A stretch of 64,000 bases of DNA from Allobosea sp. Root483D1 (GTDB lineage: Bacteria; Pseudomonadota; Alphaproteobacteria; Rhizobiales; Beijerinckiaceae), in the NCBI RefSeq assembly GCF_001429505.1, contig NZ_LMJW01000016.1, forward strand, positions 62,001 to 126,000, in the 5' to 3' direction. The notes below the pieces were generated by a model. It did no database searches. It was not told the DNA's origin and saw only the letters and a program-made list of their open reading frames with translations. Within the stretch, counting starts at the first letter, position 1; each line of letters starts with the position of its first letter. A program made the translations under genes and the position numbers. Positions 53,888 to 63,359 of the stretch are shown here, piece by piece.

Positions 53888-54798
53888 GCACGCCGGCTGT
53901 CCGGAGCAGCGCGACCGGTCGCGGCCTGCTGGTCGCGGCCATTCCCTATCTCTGGCTGCTCGCTTTCTTCCTGGCGCCCTTCGTCATCGTGCTCAGGATC
54001 GCGCTCTCAGACGCCGCGACCGACCAGCCGCCCTATGCGCCGCATTTCCCCGGCTTCGGCCAGCTCGGTGAATTCCTCGGCGCGCTCGATATCGAGAACT
54101 TCCGCCTGCTCGGCGACGATCCGCTCTACTGGCAGAGTTATCTCTCCTCGCTGCGTATCGCGGCCCTGACCACGCTGATCGCGCTCGCGATCGGCTATCC
54201 GCTCGCCTATGCGATGGCCCTGGCGCCGAAGCGCTGGCAGGGCATCCTCCTCGTCCTCGTCATCCTGCCGTTCTGGACCTCGTTCCTGATCCGCGTCTAC
54301 GCCTGGATCGGCATCCTGCGGCCGGATGGCCTGCTCGACATGGCGCTGCTGGGGATCGGGCTGACAGCTGAACCCTTGCGCCTGCTCAACACCGATGCCG
54401 CCGTGCTGATCGGCATGGTCTATTCCTATCTACCCTTCATGGTGCTGCCGCTGTTCTCGACGCTGCAGAAGCTCGACGGCGCCTTGCTGGAAGCGGCGTC
54501 CGACCTTGGCGCGACGCCGCTGACAACCTTCCTGACTGTGACCCTGCCGCTCTCGATCCCCGGCATCCTTGCCGGCTCGGCCCTGGTCTTCATCCCGGCG
54601 ATCGGCGAATTCGTCATCCCCGATCTGCTGGGCGGTTCCGACACACTGATGGTCGGCAAGGTGCTCTGGAACGAGTTCTTCTCGAACCGAGACTGGCCGC
54701 TGGCTTCGGCGGTGGCGGTCGTGCTGCTCGTCGTCCTCGTCCTGCCGTTGATGCTGCTGCAGCGGGCGCGCGGACAAGGGGAAGGGCGCGCGCGATGA
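53884..54798 (+). CDS. potH: Putrescine ABC transporter permease PotH
   Basis: A 304-residue inner-membrane permease with six membrane segments. The long loop after helix 1 (DAATDQPPYAPHFPGFGQLGEFLGALDIENFRLLGDDPLYWQSYLSSLRIA) is specific to PotH-type permeases. Further features are LPFWTSFLIRVYAWIGIL and the EAA loop LLEAASDLGATPLTTFLTVTLPLS. The start is a GTG at 53884 in a GTGA overlap with potG. Confidence 0.92.
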   Translation: MSTPAVRSSATGRGLLVAAIPYLWLLAFFLAPFVIVLRIALSDAATDQPPYAPHFPGFGQLGEFLGALDIENFRLLGDDPLYWQSYLSSLRIAALTTLIALAIGYPLAYAMALAPKRWQGILLVLVILPFWTSFLIRVYAWIGILRPDGLLDMALLGIGLTAEPLRLLNTDAAVLIGMVYSYLPFMVLPLFSTLQKLDGALLEAASDLGATPLTTFLTVTLPLSIPGILAGSALVFIPAIGEFVIPDLLGGSDTLMVGKVLWNEFFSNRDWPLASAVAVVLLVVLVLPLMLLQRARGQGEGRAR

Positions 54799-55583
54799 GG
54801 CGCTTCGGGGTCTTCCACCTCGCCGCGCTCGTCGCCGGCTTCGCCTTCCTCTATCTGCCGATCGTCGCGCTGGTCGCCTATTCCTTCAACGCTTCACGGT
54901 TGGTGACGGTCTGGGGCGGCTTCTCGACGCATTGGTATGGCGCGCTGTTGCACAACCAGCCCTTGCTCGATGCGGCCTGGCTGACGATCCGCGTCGCGCT
55001 GGTCTCGGCGACGCTGGCGACGATGCTCGGGACACTGGCGGCGCTCGCACTGGCGCGCTACCGCGTCTTCGCTGGCAGAATGCTGTTCTCCGGCATGGTG
55101 ATGGCGCCGCTGGTGATGCCGGAGGTGATCACCGGGCTGTCGCTGCTGCTGCTCTTCGTCGCCGGCGATGTCGAGCGCGGCTACTGGACCGTCGTCATCG
55201 CCCACGCGACCTTCAGCCTCGGCTTCGCCTGCATCGTCGTGCAGGCCAGGCTCGCCGGTTTCGACCGCTCGCTCGAGGAAGCGGCGCGCGATCTTGGCGC
55301 GACGCCCATGGAAACATTCCGGACGGTGACGCTGCCGCTGATCTGGCCTGCCGTCGCCGCCGCCTGGATGCTGGCCTTCACGCTCTCGCTCGACGATCTC
55401 GTCATCGCCAGCTTCACCACCGGGCCGGGCGCGACATCGCTGCCGATGCGGCTCTATTCGGCGATCCGCCTCGGCGTCACGCCCGAGATCAACGCCGCCT
55501 GCACCATCATGATCGCGGCGGTGGCGGTCGCGGTGATCGGCGCGTCCCTGTTGATGAAGCGGGACGCGCTGGCGGGGCGCTGA
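54795..55583 (+). CDS. potI: Putrescine ABC transporter permease PotI
   Basis: A 262-residue permease, partner of PotH. It opens FHLAALVAGFAFLYLPIVALVAYSFNASRLVTVWGGFSTHWY, with the EAA loop LEEAARDLGATPMETFRTVTLPLIWP and the late segment SLDDLVIASFTTGPGATSLPMRLYSAIRLGVTPEINA, all diagnostic of PotI/PotC. The ATG overlaps the potH stop by 4 bases. It closes the four-gene importer. Confidence 0.92.
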   Translation: MRRFGVFHLAALVAGFAFLYLPIVALVAYSFNASRLVTVWGGFSTHWYGALLHNQPLLDAAWLTIRVALVSATLATMLGTLAALALARYRVFAGRMLFSGMVMAPLVMPEVITGLSLLLLFVAGDVERGYWTVVIAHATFSLGFACIVVQARLAGFDRSLEEAARDLGATPMETFRTVTLPLIWPAVAAAWMLAFTLSLDDLVIASFTTGPGATSLPMRLYSAIRLGVTPEINAACTIMIAAVAVAVIGASLLMKRDALAGR

Positions 55584-55689
55584 CCTAAACGCTCAATGAA
55601 CGTCCCGCTCAAAACCGGTTCAGGCCGGTTGCGCGATGGTGCTTGCCAGAGCGGGAAACCTTCCTGCTCCGGCAAGAGGAGACACGACG

Positions 55690-55950
55690 ATGTTTCGCAC
55701 CCTCGCTTCCGCCGGCCTCATCGCTGCTGCTGCGCTCGGGATCAGCGCGGCATCGCCCAGCAAGGCACAGGCCGGCGTCCTGATCCAGCAGGCCTATTAT
55801 GACGGCCCTGGCTATGGCTGGCGCGCACCGCCGCCGGCCTATGGCTATTGGGGCGTTCCCCGCTGGCGCCGTCACTATGATCGCCCGCGCTTCTACGGCC
55901 CGCCGCCTCCGCCGCCGCCGCGCTATTATCGTCGCTGGCGCGAGTGGTGA
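55690..55950 (+). CDS. Small secreted Pro/Tyr/Arg-rich protein of unknown function
   Basis: An 86-residue protein. A signal peptide (MFRTLASAGLIAAAALGISAASPSKAQA) is followed by a mature part of about 58 residues dominated by Gly, Tyr, Trp, Arg and Pro, including an eight-proline run (GPPPPPPPRYYRRW). AGAGGAGA lies about 8 bases before the ATG at 55690, supporting real translation. Many Hyphomicrobiales encode similar tiny basic exported proteins; function is unknown. It stands 107 bases after potI in the same direction. Confidence 0.7.
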   Translation: MFRTLASAGLIAAAALGISAASPSKAQAGVLIQQAYYDGPGYGWRAPPPAYGYWGVPRWRRHYDRPRFYGPPPPPPPRYYRRWREW

Positions 55951-55978
55951 GCCTTGAAAGCTATCGGCGCGCGGCGGA

Positions 55979-58144
55979 TCATTCCGCCGCGCTGCGCTGT
56001 GCGTAGCCCAGGCGCCGGTTGAGTTCCTCGAGCAGCTTTTCGGCCGCGTCGGCGATGACGGTGCCGGGCGGGAAGATCGCGCTGGCGCCGGCCTCGATCA
56101 GGGCGTCGAAATCCTGTGGCGGGATCACGCCGCCGACGACGATCATGATGTCGGGCCGGCCGGCCTTGGCGAGTGCCGCCTTGAGCTCCGGCACCAGCGT
56201 CAGATGGCCGGCCGCCAGCGAGGAGACGCCGATGATGTGGACGTCGTTCTCGACACCCTGGCGCGCCGCTTCGTCGGGCGTGGCGAAGAGCGGGCCGATA
56301 TCGACGTCGAAGCCGAGATCGGCGAAGGCAGAGGCGATCACCTTCTGGCCGCGGTCATGGCCGTCCTGGCCCATCTTGGCGACGAGGATCCGCGGGCGGC
56401 GTCCATCCGCCTCCTCGAAGGCCTCGCACATCAGCTGCACGCGCATGACCGCCGGGTTCATCTCGCCGACCTCCCGCTTGTAGACGCCCGAGATCGACTT
56501 GATCTCGGCGCGGTGGCGCCCGAACACCGTCTCCATCGCCAGTGAAATCTCGCCGACGGTCGCCTTCGCCCGCGCCGCCCTGACCGCGAGGTCGAGCAGG
56601 TTGCCGTCGCCTTGCGCGCCATTGGTGAGGGCAGTCAGCGCTGCCTGCGTCTCGGTCTCGTTGCGCTCGGCCTTGAGGCGTCGCAGTTTGTCGAGCTGCT
56701 GGGCGCGGACCGAGGCGTTGTCGACCTTGAGCACGTCGATCGCCGCTTCGTTGTCGGGCTTGAAGATGTTGACGCCGATGATCGATTGCTGGCGGCCGTC
56801 GATGCGCGCCTGCGTCTTGGCGGCCGCTTCCTCGATCCGGAGCTTCGGGATGCCGGCCTCGATCGCCTTGGCCATGCCGCCCAGCGCCTCGACTTCCCTG
56901 ATATGGCCCCAGGCCTTGGCTGCGAGTTCGGCGGTCAACCGCTCGACATAATAGGAGCCGCCCCAGGGATCGATGATCCGGTTGGTGCCGCTCTCCTGCT
57001 GCAGCACGATCTGGGTGTTGCGGGCGATGCGGGCCGAAAAGTCGGTCGGCAAGGCCAGCGCCTCGTCGAGCGCGTTGGTGTGCAGCGACTGGGTATGGCC
57101 CTGGGTGGCCGCCATCGCCTCGATCATCGTGCGCGGCACGTTGTTGAACACGTCCTGCGCCGTCAGCGACCAGCCCGAGGTCTGGCAATGGGTCCGCAAG
57201 GGGAAAGACTTCTCGTTCTGCGCCCCGAAATCCTTGACCAGCTTGGCCCAGATCAGCCGGGCGGCCCTGAGCTTCGCCACCTCCATGAAGAAGTTCATGC
57301 CGATGGCCCAGAAGAAGGAGAGCCGCGGCGCGAAGACGTCGACGCCGAGGCCCGCCTGCTGCCCGGCGCGGATGTACTCGACGCCGTCGGCGAGCGTGTA
57401 GCCGAGCTCCAGGTCCTGCGTCGCCCCGGCCTCCTGCATGTGGTAGCCGGAAATCGAGATCGAATTGAATTTCGGCATGTTGGCCGAGGTGTAGGCGAAG
57501 ATGTCGCCGATGATCCGCATCGAGGGCGAGGGCGGGTAGATATAGGTGTTGCGGACCATGAACTCCTTGAGGATGTCGTTCTGGATGGTCCCCGAGAGCT
57601 TGGCCGCCGGCACGCCCTGCTCTTCCGCCGCGACAATGTAGAGCGCCAGCACCGGCAGCACGGCGCCGTTCATGGTCATCGACACACTCATTTGGTCGAG
57701 CGGGATGCCGGAAAACAGCGTGCGCATGTCGTAGATCGAATCGATCGCGACGCCGGCCATGCCGACATCGCCGCCGACGCGCGGATGGTCGCTGTCATAG
57801 CCGCGATGAGTGGCCAGATCGAAGGCGACCGAGAGCCCCTTCTGGCCGGCGGCGAGATTGCGCCGATAGAAGGCGTTCGAATCCTCCGCCGTGGAGAAGC
57901 CGGCATATTGCCGGATCGTCCAGGGCTGGTTGACGTACATGGTCGGATAGGGGCCGCGCAGATAGGGCGCGATGCCCGGAAGCGTGTCGACGAAGGGCAG
58001 GCCGTCGCGGTCGGCGGCCGTGTAGATCGGCTTGACCGGGATGTCCTCGGGTGTCTGCCAGAGGTCGCCTGCGGCCTGAGGCGCGCTCGCACCGGCCGCA
58101 GCGTCGGCGAAGCTGAGCTTTGTGAAATCCGGGATCGCGGTCAT
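55979..58144 (-). CDS. scpA: Methylmalonyl-CoA mutase, catalytic large subunit
   Basis: A 721-residue adenosylcobalamin enzyme that interconverts methylmalonyl-CoA and succinyl-CoA in propionate-type metabolism. The TIM-barrel part includes [60 protein letters not shown] and [33 protein letters not shown]. The cobalamin domain near residues 590-720 has DGHDRG (the cobalt-ligand histidine), GVSSLAAGH and [12 protein letters not shown]. Often named mutB or bhbA. The ATG at 58142-58144 overlaps the thiD stop by 4 bases; the alternative start at 58174 adds ten residues. Confidence 0.95.
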   Translation of the reverse strand: MTAIPDFTKLSFADAAAGASAPQAAGDLWQTPEDIPVKPIYTAADRDGLPFVDTLPGIAPYLRGPYPTMYVNQPWTIRQYAGFSTAEDSNAFYRRNLAAGQKGLSVAFDLATHRGYDSDHPRVGGDVGMAGVAIDSIYDMRTLFSGIPLDQMSVSMTMNGAVLPVLALYIVAAEEQGVPAAKLSGTIQNDILKEFMVRNTYIYPPSPSMRIIGDIFAYTSANMPKFNSISISGYHMQEAGATQDLELGYTLADGVEYIRAGQQAGLGVDVFAPRLSFFWAIGMNFFMEVAKLRAARLIWAKLVKDFGAQNEKSFPLRTHCQTSGWSLTAQDVFNNVPRTMIEAMAATQGHTQSLHTNALDEALALPTDFSARIARNTQIVLQQESGTNRIIDPWGGSYYVERLTAELAAKAWGHIREVEALGGMAKAIEAGIPKLRIEEAAAKTQARIDGRQQSIIGVNIFKPDNEAAIDVLKVDNASVRAQQLDKLRRLKAERNETETQAALTALTNGAQGDGNLLDLAVRAARAKATVGEISLAMETVFGRHRAEIKSISGVYKREVGEMNPAVMRVQLMCEAFEEADGRRPRILVAKMGQDGHDRGQKVIASAFADLGFDVDIGPLFATPDEAARQGVENDVHIIGVSSLAAGHLTLVPELKAALAKAGRPDIMIVVGGVIPPQDFDALIEAGASAIFPPGTVIADAAEKLLEELNRRLGYAQRSAAE

Positions 58145-58962
58145 GGCTTGCTCCCGTCTGGCCTGTCCCACCAATGGTGGAAATGATGCACCGGTCCGTG
58201 GCCGTGGCCAACCTTGACCGCGTCCGACGCTGCGATCGCGGCGGAGATATAGCGCTTGGCCAGCACCACCGCCTCATTGAGGGCGATGCCGTGGGCGAGG
58301 CCCGATGCGATCGCCGAGGACAGCGTGCAACCGGTGCCGTGGGTGTTCCGGGTGGCGATGCGCGGCGCGACCAGCCGCTCGCGGCGACCGTCCTTGCCGA
58401 TCAGGATGTCGACGCTGTCGTCGCCGGTGCCGTGACCGCCCTTGACCAGGACATTGGCCGGTCCGAGCGCTAGCAGGGCTTCCGCCTGCTCGGCTGCGGC
58501 GTCCTCAGTTTCCGCCATGGCAGTCCCGAGCAGGGCTGCTGCCTCGGGCAAATTCGGTGTCACGATCGTGCAGAGCGGCAGCAGGCGACGCTTCAGCGCC
58601 TCGATCGCATCCTCCTGCAGGAGCCGTCCGCCGGAAGCCGCGATCATCACCGGGTCGAGCACGATGTTCGTCGCGCCGTGGCGCTCGAGCCCATCGGCGA
58701 CCGTCTCGATCAGCTCGGCGGTGGCGAGCATGCCGATCTTGACCGCATCGACTTGGAGGTCGTCGAAGACGGCATCGAGCTGCGCGGCGACGAAAGCGGC
58801 CGGAACCGGATGGATCGCGGTTACGGCGGTGGTGTTCTGTGCGGTCAGCGCGACGATGACGCTGGCGCCATAGACCTGATGCGCGGCGAAGGTCTTGAGG
58901 TCGGCCTGGATGCCGGCGCCGCCACTGGAATCGGAGCCGGCGATGGTGAGGGCGATCGGCAT
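58141..58962 (-). CDS. thiD: Hydroxymethylpyrimidine/phosphomethylpyrimidine kinase
   Basis: A 273-residue ribokinase-family enzyme that phosphorylates HMP and HMP-phosphate in thiamine synthesis. Family motifs are [22 protein letters not shown] at the N-terminus, [24 protein letters not shown], and the anion-hole/ATP motif [20 protein letters not shown] near residue 210. The C-terminus is His-rich ([15 protein letters not shown]). It starts 2 bases after the small mutase subunit gene and overlaps the large subunit gene by 4 bases, an unexpected place for a thiamine gene. Confidence 0.93.
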   Translation of the reverse strand: MPIALTIAGSDSSGGAGIQADLKTFAAHQVYGASVIVALTAQNTTAVTAIHPVPAAFVAAQLDAVFDDLQVDAVKIGMLATAELIETVADGLERHGATNIVLDPVMIAASGGRLLQEDAIEALKRRLLPLCTIVTPNLPEAAALLGTAMAETEDAAAEQAEALLALGPANVLVKGGHGTGDDSVDILIGKDGRRERLVAPRIATRNTHGTGCTLSSAIASGLAHGIALNEAVVLAKRYISAAIAASDAVKVGHGHGPVHHFHHWWDRPDGSKP

Positions 58963-58964
58963 GC

Positions 58965-60887
58965 TTATCCCTTATTCGTGCTGATCGGGGATATGGCGAC
59001 GGCGAGCGCTTCCTGCAGCACGGCGACGGCGTCGCAGCCGGCGAAGACGAAGTTCGTCACACCGGCCTCACGCAGCGCCGCCTCCTGCTCGCCCGGGCGG
59101 CCGGCGAGCCAGACCGTTGCGCCTGCCGCGGTTAGTGCTTTTGCAGCGGGAACCGCCTCGGTCGCGTAAGCCTCATCGGAGCCGCAGAGGCAGGCGAGCT
59201 TTGCGCCCGAAGCGCGGAAGGCTGCGACGAGCCCGTCGAGATCGGTCGCGCCCGCCTTGGCGAAGCCGTCGCCTGAGGGAGCGGCGATGCCGCCGGCCTC
59301 GAACAGGTTGCGGGCAAAACCCGAGCGGGCAGTGAAGCCGGCGATCGGTCCCAGCGTGGCGAGGAAGGCCTTCGGCCGCTCACCGGCGGCTTCGGCGATA
59401 TCGGCGCTGGCGCGCAACGCCTCGAACGGCTCGGCCAAGCGGATGCTCGGGAGGGCCTCGACCGTGATCGCGCTGTTTCCGGCAGACTCGGCTAAGGCAG
59501 CGGATGGCAGCGCCAGCACCGAGACCGACGCCTCCGAGAGATTCGGAAACTCGCTCGTGCCGGTGATCGGCTCGCGCCGGGTTGCGATCGCTTTCGCTCG
59601 GGCGTCGCGCTCCCGCGAAAGCCCCTTCTGGATGTGTCCGTTGGCGAGTGCGCCGACGATACCGGTCAGGTCTCCGGAGCTTTCCACCTCCAGATCCTGG
59701 AACTTGCGCCAGCCCTGCTCGCACAGCGCCTGCGTCAGCGCCTCGAAGCCGCCGGCTCCGGCGGCCGGATCGGCGACGCGCCAGAGATTGGCCTCTTCGA
59801 GAAGAATCAGTTGGGTGTTGCGGGCGATGCGGCGGGCGAAGCCATCGGGCAGGCCGAGCGCTGCGGTGAAGGGCTGCACGCCGATCGAATCCGCGCCGCC
59901 GACGCCAGCCGAAAAGGCGGCGATCGTACCGCGCAGCAGGTTCACCCAGGGATCGCGCCGGGTCAGCGAGCGCCAGGCGGTCTCGGCATGGATGAAGACG
60001 GGCTCGGGCTCGAGCCCGCAGGCGCGCTGCACCCGGTTCCAGAGCAAGCGGGCGGCCCGCAGCTTAGCGACGGTGACGAATTCGTCGGCATCCGCGACGA
60101 GGGTGAAGGAGATCGCGTCGCGGGCCTCGGCGAGCGGGAACCCTTCAGCTTCCAGCAGGCGCAGATAGGTTACAGCCGTCGCCAGCACGGCGCCGAGTTC
60201 CTGCGCTTCGGTCGCGCCGGCCTCATGCCAGATCCGGCCGTCGGCGGCGAGGAATGGGCCGGTAAAGCCGCGGGACTTCAGTGTGGCGATCGTCTCGGCA
60301 ATGCGCTTGCCGAGCTCGGGCAATTGCACTGCCAGCGCCCCCGAACTCGCGAGCACACCGATCGGCTCCATGCCGAAATCGATCTGGAGCGAGGACGGCG
60401 CATGGCCGCGCTTTTCGGCCAGGTCGGCCAGCAGGAGCGCCTGCTTGCGGCCACCGGGAGCCGGGTCGAGGCGCAACCTGACGAGATCGAGCATGACGCC
60501 GCCGAGGACCTCGTCGAGCGCCTCGACCGTCGTAGCCTGAAGTCCGAAGCCGTGCGCCGCAGGAGCGCCGGCGAAAGCCAGGCCGAGGGAATCGGCACCG
60601 CCTTCCAGATCGGAGAGGGCGAGTTTCGCCGCTTCAGCCGCATCTGGGTGATCGACGCGCGCCGCGACGCGCCAGCGTCCAGCCTTCGCGCGCAGGGGGC
60701 GTGCACCTTCCTCGCGTGCGGCCTCGTAGAGCGGTTCGATGCGGATGCCGTCCGTCGTCCGCCCGACCAGCTTCTTCTCGAAATCGGCGCCCTTCAGAAC
60801 CTTGTCGACCGCCGCGCGCCATTGCGCCTCACCCGGCGTGGGGAAGGCGTCCATGAAGGCCAGGTTGGCCGGGGCGGTCGAGGTCAT
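58965..60887 (-). CDS. mutA: Methylmalonyl-CoA mutase, small (non-catalytic) subunit
   Basis: A 640-residue homologue of the mutase barrel that lacks an intact cobalamin-binding DxHxxG, as expected of the MutA subunit. Segments in common with the large subunit are [40 protein letters not shown] and [19 protein letters not shown]. The last 120 residues keep a flavodoxin-like shape ([26 protein letters not shown]) but with the ligand loop missing. The ATG at 60885-60887 has AAGGAG about 11 bases upstream; a TTG at 60893 is nearer to that site. First gene of the mutA-thiD-mutB unit. Confidence 0.9.
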   Translation of the reverse strand: MTSTAPANLAFMDAFPTPGEAQWRAAVDKVLKGADFEKKLVGRTTDGIRIEPLYEAAREEGARPLRAKAGRWRVAARVDHPDAAEAAKLALSDLEGGADSLGLAFAGAPAAHGFGLQATTVEALDEVLGGVMLDLVRLRLDPAPGGRKQALLLADLAEKRGHAPSSLQIDFGMEPIGVLASSGALAVQLPELGKRIAETIATLKSRGFTGPFLAADGRIWHEAGATEAQELGAVLATAVTYLRLLEAEGFPLAEARDAISFTLVADADEFVTVAKLRAARLLWNRVQRACGLEPEPVFIHAETAWRSLTRRDPWVNLLRGTIAAFSAGVGGADSIGVQPFTAALGLPDGFARRIARNTQLILLEEANLWRVADPAAGAGGFEALTQALCEQGWRKFQDLEVESSGDLTGIVGALANGHIQKGLSRERDARAKAIATRREPITGTSEFPNLSEASVSVLALPSAALAESAGNSAITVEALPSIRLAEPFEALRASADIAEAAGERPKAFLATLGPIAGFTARSGFARNLFEAGGIAAPSGDGFAKAGATDLDGLVAAFRASGAKLACLCGSDEAYATEAVPAAKALTAAGATVWLAGRPGEQEAALREAGVTNFVFAGCDAVAVLQEALAVAISPISTNKG

Positions 60888-61082
60888 CAGCAACGAACTC
60901 CTTGCGCGCGTTTCCGTTCGGCCGGTCTTCTTCGGGCGAGTGAGTGCACGCCAGCTGGCGGCCCATTGTGCAGCCGCGAAGTCCTGATTGCCATGGCTGG
61001 CGCCGAACGCAAATGCCCAGTTGGTCGGAAAGCCGTGCCGAAATGCCTATCCCCGCCAAGGAAACCCCTATGCCCGCAAACG

Positions 61083-61109
61083 AAAAACGCCGCCCGAGAG
61101 GGGCGGCGT
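61083..61109 (-). terminator. Rho-independent terminator
   Basis: ACGCCGCCC (61087-61095) pairs with GGGCGGCGT (61101-61109); on the minus strand the stem is followed by TTTTTCG. It ends the transcript of the small glycine-rich protein gene. The remaining 60888-61082 region is presumably the promoter and leader of the mutase operon; I see no known riboswitch in it. Confidence 0.8.
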
Positions 61110-61136
61110 TGCGGCATCTGCGCAGGATGTTCCGGC

Positions 61137-61523
61137 TCAGACGAACTGGCCGAGACCCGGGATCGCGCCGACGATCGCGCCCATCGTGTCCTCGCCCGCC
61201 TTCTCGCGGCCGACCGCGAACATCTCCTTCGAGACGGTCTGAATCTGGCCCATCGACAGGCCGGCGCTCATCAGCTGGCCGCCGAGAGCCATCACGCCGC
61301 CGCCGCCGCCCATCAGGCCACCGATCGCGCCCATCAACCCGCCCTTGGCGCCGCCTTCGGCTTCGGCGAGTTCCTGAGCGCCCGGCAATGCTCCCATCAA
61401 CTGGCCGATCTCGGCCGCAGGGCCTTCCTTCTGCAGGAAGGCGAGGATGATGCCGATCGCCTTCTTCGCCAGCGACTCGTCGAGGCCGGAAGCAGCCATG
61501 ATGCGGGAGATCAGTTCGTCCAT
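61137..61523 (-). CDS. Small Gly/Met-rich protein, DUF2267/DUF2780-like
   Basis: A 128-residue protein. Residues 1-50 form a helical part ([33 protein letters not shown]), the middle is glycine-rich ([20 protein letters not shown]), and the end ([27 protein letters not shown]) is again helical. Similar proteins of unknown role are widespread in Hyphomicrobiales; the DUF number is from memory. The ATG at 61521-61523 has AAGAGGA 8 bases upstream. It is monocistronic, with its own terminator at 61083-61109. Confidence 0.75.
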   Translation of the reverse strand: MDELISRIMAASGLDESLAKKAIGIILAFLQKEGPAAEIGQLMGALPGAQELAEAEGGAKGGLMGAIGGLMGGGGGVMALGGQLMSAGLSMGQIQTVSKEMFAVGREKAGEDTMGAIVGAIPGLGQFV

Positions 61524-61673
61524 CGTGCGGTCCTCTTAAGTCGAGCCTGCAATGCTCCGGCAGATAGTTTATACATAAACCATCTCGGATGGAAGCGATC
61601 TTCATGCTTCCGCCCAACTTCTCGTTTCGCTACACCGTTTCCACGACCTTATGGCAACGGAACAGGCGCGACC

Positions 61674-63215
61674 ATGGCGGATGACGGCACGATCCTGATC
61701 GGCAAAAGCGAGAAGCCGGAGGTGCTGCTGCTCAAGCTCGCCAACCGCCATGGCCTGGTCACCGGCGCGACCGGCACCGGCAAGACGGTGACCCTGCAGG
61801 TGCTGGCGGAAGGTTTTGCCAAGCACGGCGTGCCGGTCTTCGCCGCCGACATCAAGGGCGACCTCTCCGGCATCGCCGCGCCCGGCAATTCCAAGCCGCC
61901 CTTCGTCAAACGTGCCGAGGAGCTCGGCCTCAAATACGAGCCGGATCAGTTCACCACCGTGTTCTGGGACGTGTTCGGCGAGCAGGGCCATCCGGTTCGC
62001 GCCACGATCTCGGAGATGGGGCCGCTGCTGCTGGCGCGCCTCCTCGACCTCAACGACACTCAGGAAGGCGTGCTCAACATCGCTTTCCGTATCGCCGACG
62101 AGCAGAAGCTGCTGCTGCTCGACCTCAAGGACCTGCGCGCGATCCTCGCCTTCATCGCCGAGAATGCGCAGGAGCTGACGACCAAATACGGCAACGTCAC
62201 CTCCGCCTCGGTCGGCACCATCCAGCGTGCGCTGCTCGTGCTGGAGAACCAGAAGGGCGACCTGTTCTTCGGCGAGCCGGCGCTCGACATCAACGACCTG
62301 ATGAAGACCGACCGCGAGGGCCGCGGCATCGTCAACATCATGGCCGCCGACAAGCTGATGGCCAATCCGCGGCTCTACGCCACCTTCCTGCTCTGGCTGC
62401 TTTCCGAGCTGTTCGAGCAGCTGCCGGAGGTCGGCGACCTCGACAAGCCCAAGCTCGTCTTCTTCTTTGACGAGGCGCATCTGCTCTTCAATGGCGCGCC
62501 GAAGGCGCTACTGACCGCGGTGGAGCAGGTCGTGCGCCTGATCCGTTCGAAGGGCGTCGGCGTCTATTTCGTCACGCAGAACCCGCTCGACATTCCCGAC
62601 ACCGTGCTGGCCCAGCTCGGCAACCGCGTCCAGCACGCGCTACGCGCCTTTACCCCGCGTGACCAGAAGGCGGTCAGGGCCGCCGCCGAGACCTTCCGCC
62701 AGAATCCGAAGATCAACACCGAGCAGGCGATCACCCAGCTCGCCGTCGGTGAGGCCCTCGTCTCGACGCTGGAAGGCAAGGGCTCGCCGACCATGGTCGA
62801 GCGCTGCCTGATCGCCCCGCCGATGGCGCAGGTCGGGCCGGTCACGCCGCAGGAGCGGACGCAGTGCATGCGCGACTCCGGCTTCACCGGTAAATACGAC
62901 ACGATGGTCGACCGCGAGTCGGCCTATGAGGCGCTGATGCAGCGCAAGGGAATGAAGCCCGACGGCTCGCCAGTGGAGGCCTCGACCGAAGGTAGCGGGG
63001 GCATCCTCGACACGATTGGCGGCTGGCTCGGCGGGGGGGCTCCCCAGCAGCGCCCGAAGACCGGACCGGGTTCGCGCGGCGGAGCACTGCCGCAGAGCAT
63101 GACCGAGAAGATCATCACCTCGGCGGCGCGCTCGGCCGCAACCTCGATCGGCCGGCAGGTCGGCAACGCCATCCTGCGCGGCGTCCTCGGCTCGCTCACG
63201 GGCGGGCGGCGGTAG
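61674..63215 (+). CDS. HerA-like ATPase (helicase HerA C-terminal domain, DUF853 type)
   Basis: A 513-residue P-loop ATPase. Walker A is GATGTGKT at residues 31-38, Walker [13 protein letters not shown] near 262, and [33 protein letters not shown] is the sensor/arginine-finger zone of the HerA/FtsK superfamily. The family (YjgR in E. coli) has no settled role; DNA or protein translocation is suspected. The C-terminal tail ([18 protein letters not shown] ... [31 protein letters not shown]) is Gly-rich and helical, as in YjgR. No NurA-like nuclease lies next to it. Confidence 0.9.
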   Translation: MADDGTILIGKSEKPEVLLLKLANRHGLVTGATGTGKTVTLQVLAEGFAKHGVPVFAADIKGDLSGIAAPGNSKPPFVKRAEELGLKYEPDQFTTVFWDVFGEQGHPVRATISEMGPLLLARLLDLNDTQEGVLNIAFRIADEQKLLLLDLKDLRAILAFIAENAQELTTKYGNVTSASVGTIQRALLVLENQKGDLFFGEPALDINDLMKTDREGRGIVNIMAADKLMANPRLYATFLLWLLSELFEQLPEVGDLDKPKLVFFFDEAHLLFNGAPKALLTAVEQVVRLIRSKGVGVYFVTQNPLDIPDTVLAQLGNRVQHALRAFTPRDQKAVRAAAETFRQNPKINTEQAITQLAVGEALVSTLEGKGSPTMVERCLIAPPMAQVGPVTPQERTQCMRDSGFTGKYDTMVDRESAYEALMQRKGMKPDGSPVEASTEGSGGILDTIGGWLGGGAPQQRPKTGPGSRGGALPQSMTEKIITSAARSAATSIGRQVGNAILRGVLGSLTGGRR

Positions 63216-63359
63216 CCGGCAGACAACCGGCAGCCTGCCCCACGGTCATAGACAGCTCTCCAAGCTTGTGCGAGGCTCGCTGCAATCGAAGGTTGCGGCG
63301 CGGTCCGTCAGCATTCGCTGCTTCGGGCCTGCCGCGCTTCGTCGAAGCTGGGGGCGGCG

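Noticed and set aside
60891..60893. TTG as the start of mutA
   Set aside because: It is only 4 bases from the ribosome site, whereas the ATG six bases downstream has usual spacing; the choice changes only two residues.
60888..61082. Cobalamin riboswitch before the mutase operon
   Set aside because: I looked for the B12-box consensus and the expected stem arrangement on the minus strand and found neither; an Infernal search with the Rfam cobalamin model would settle it.
59634..61673. Upstream extension of the HerA-like ATPase by about 680 codons
   Set aside because: It is antisense to mutA and the small glycine-rich protein gene; the ATPase family starts at the [10 protein letters not shown] segment.
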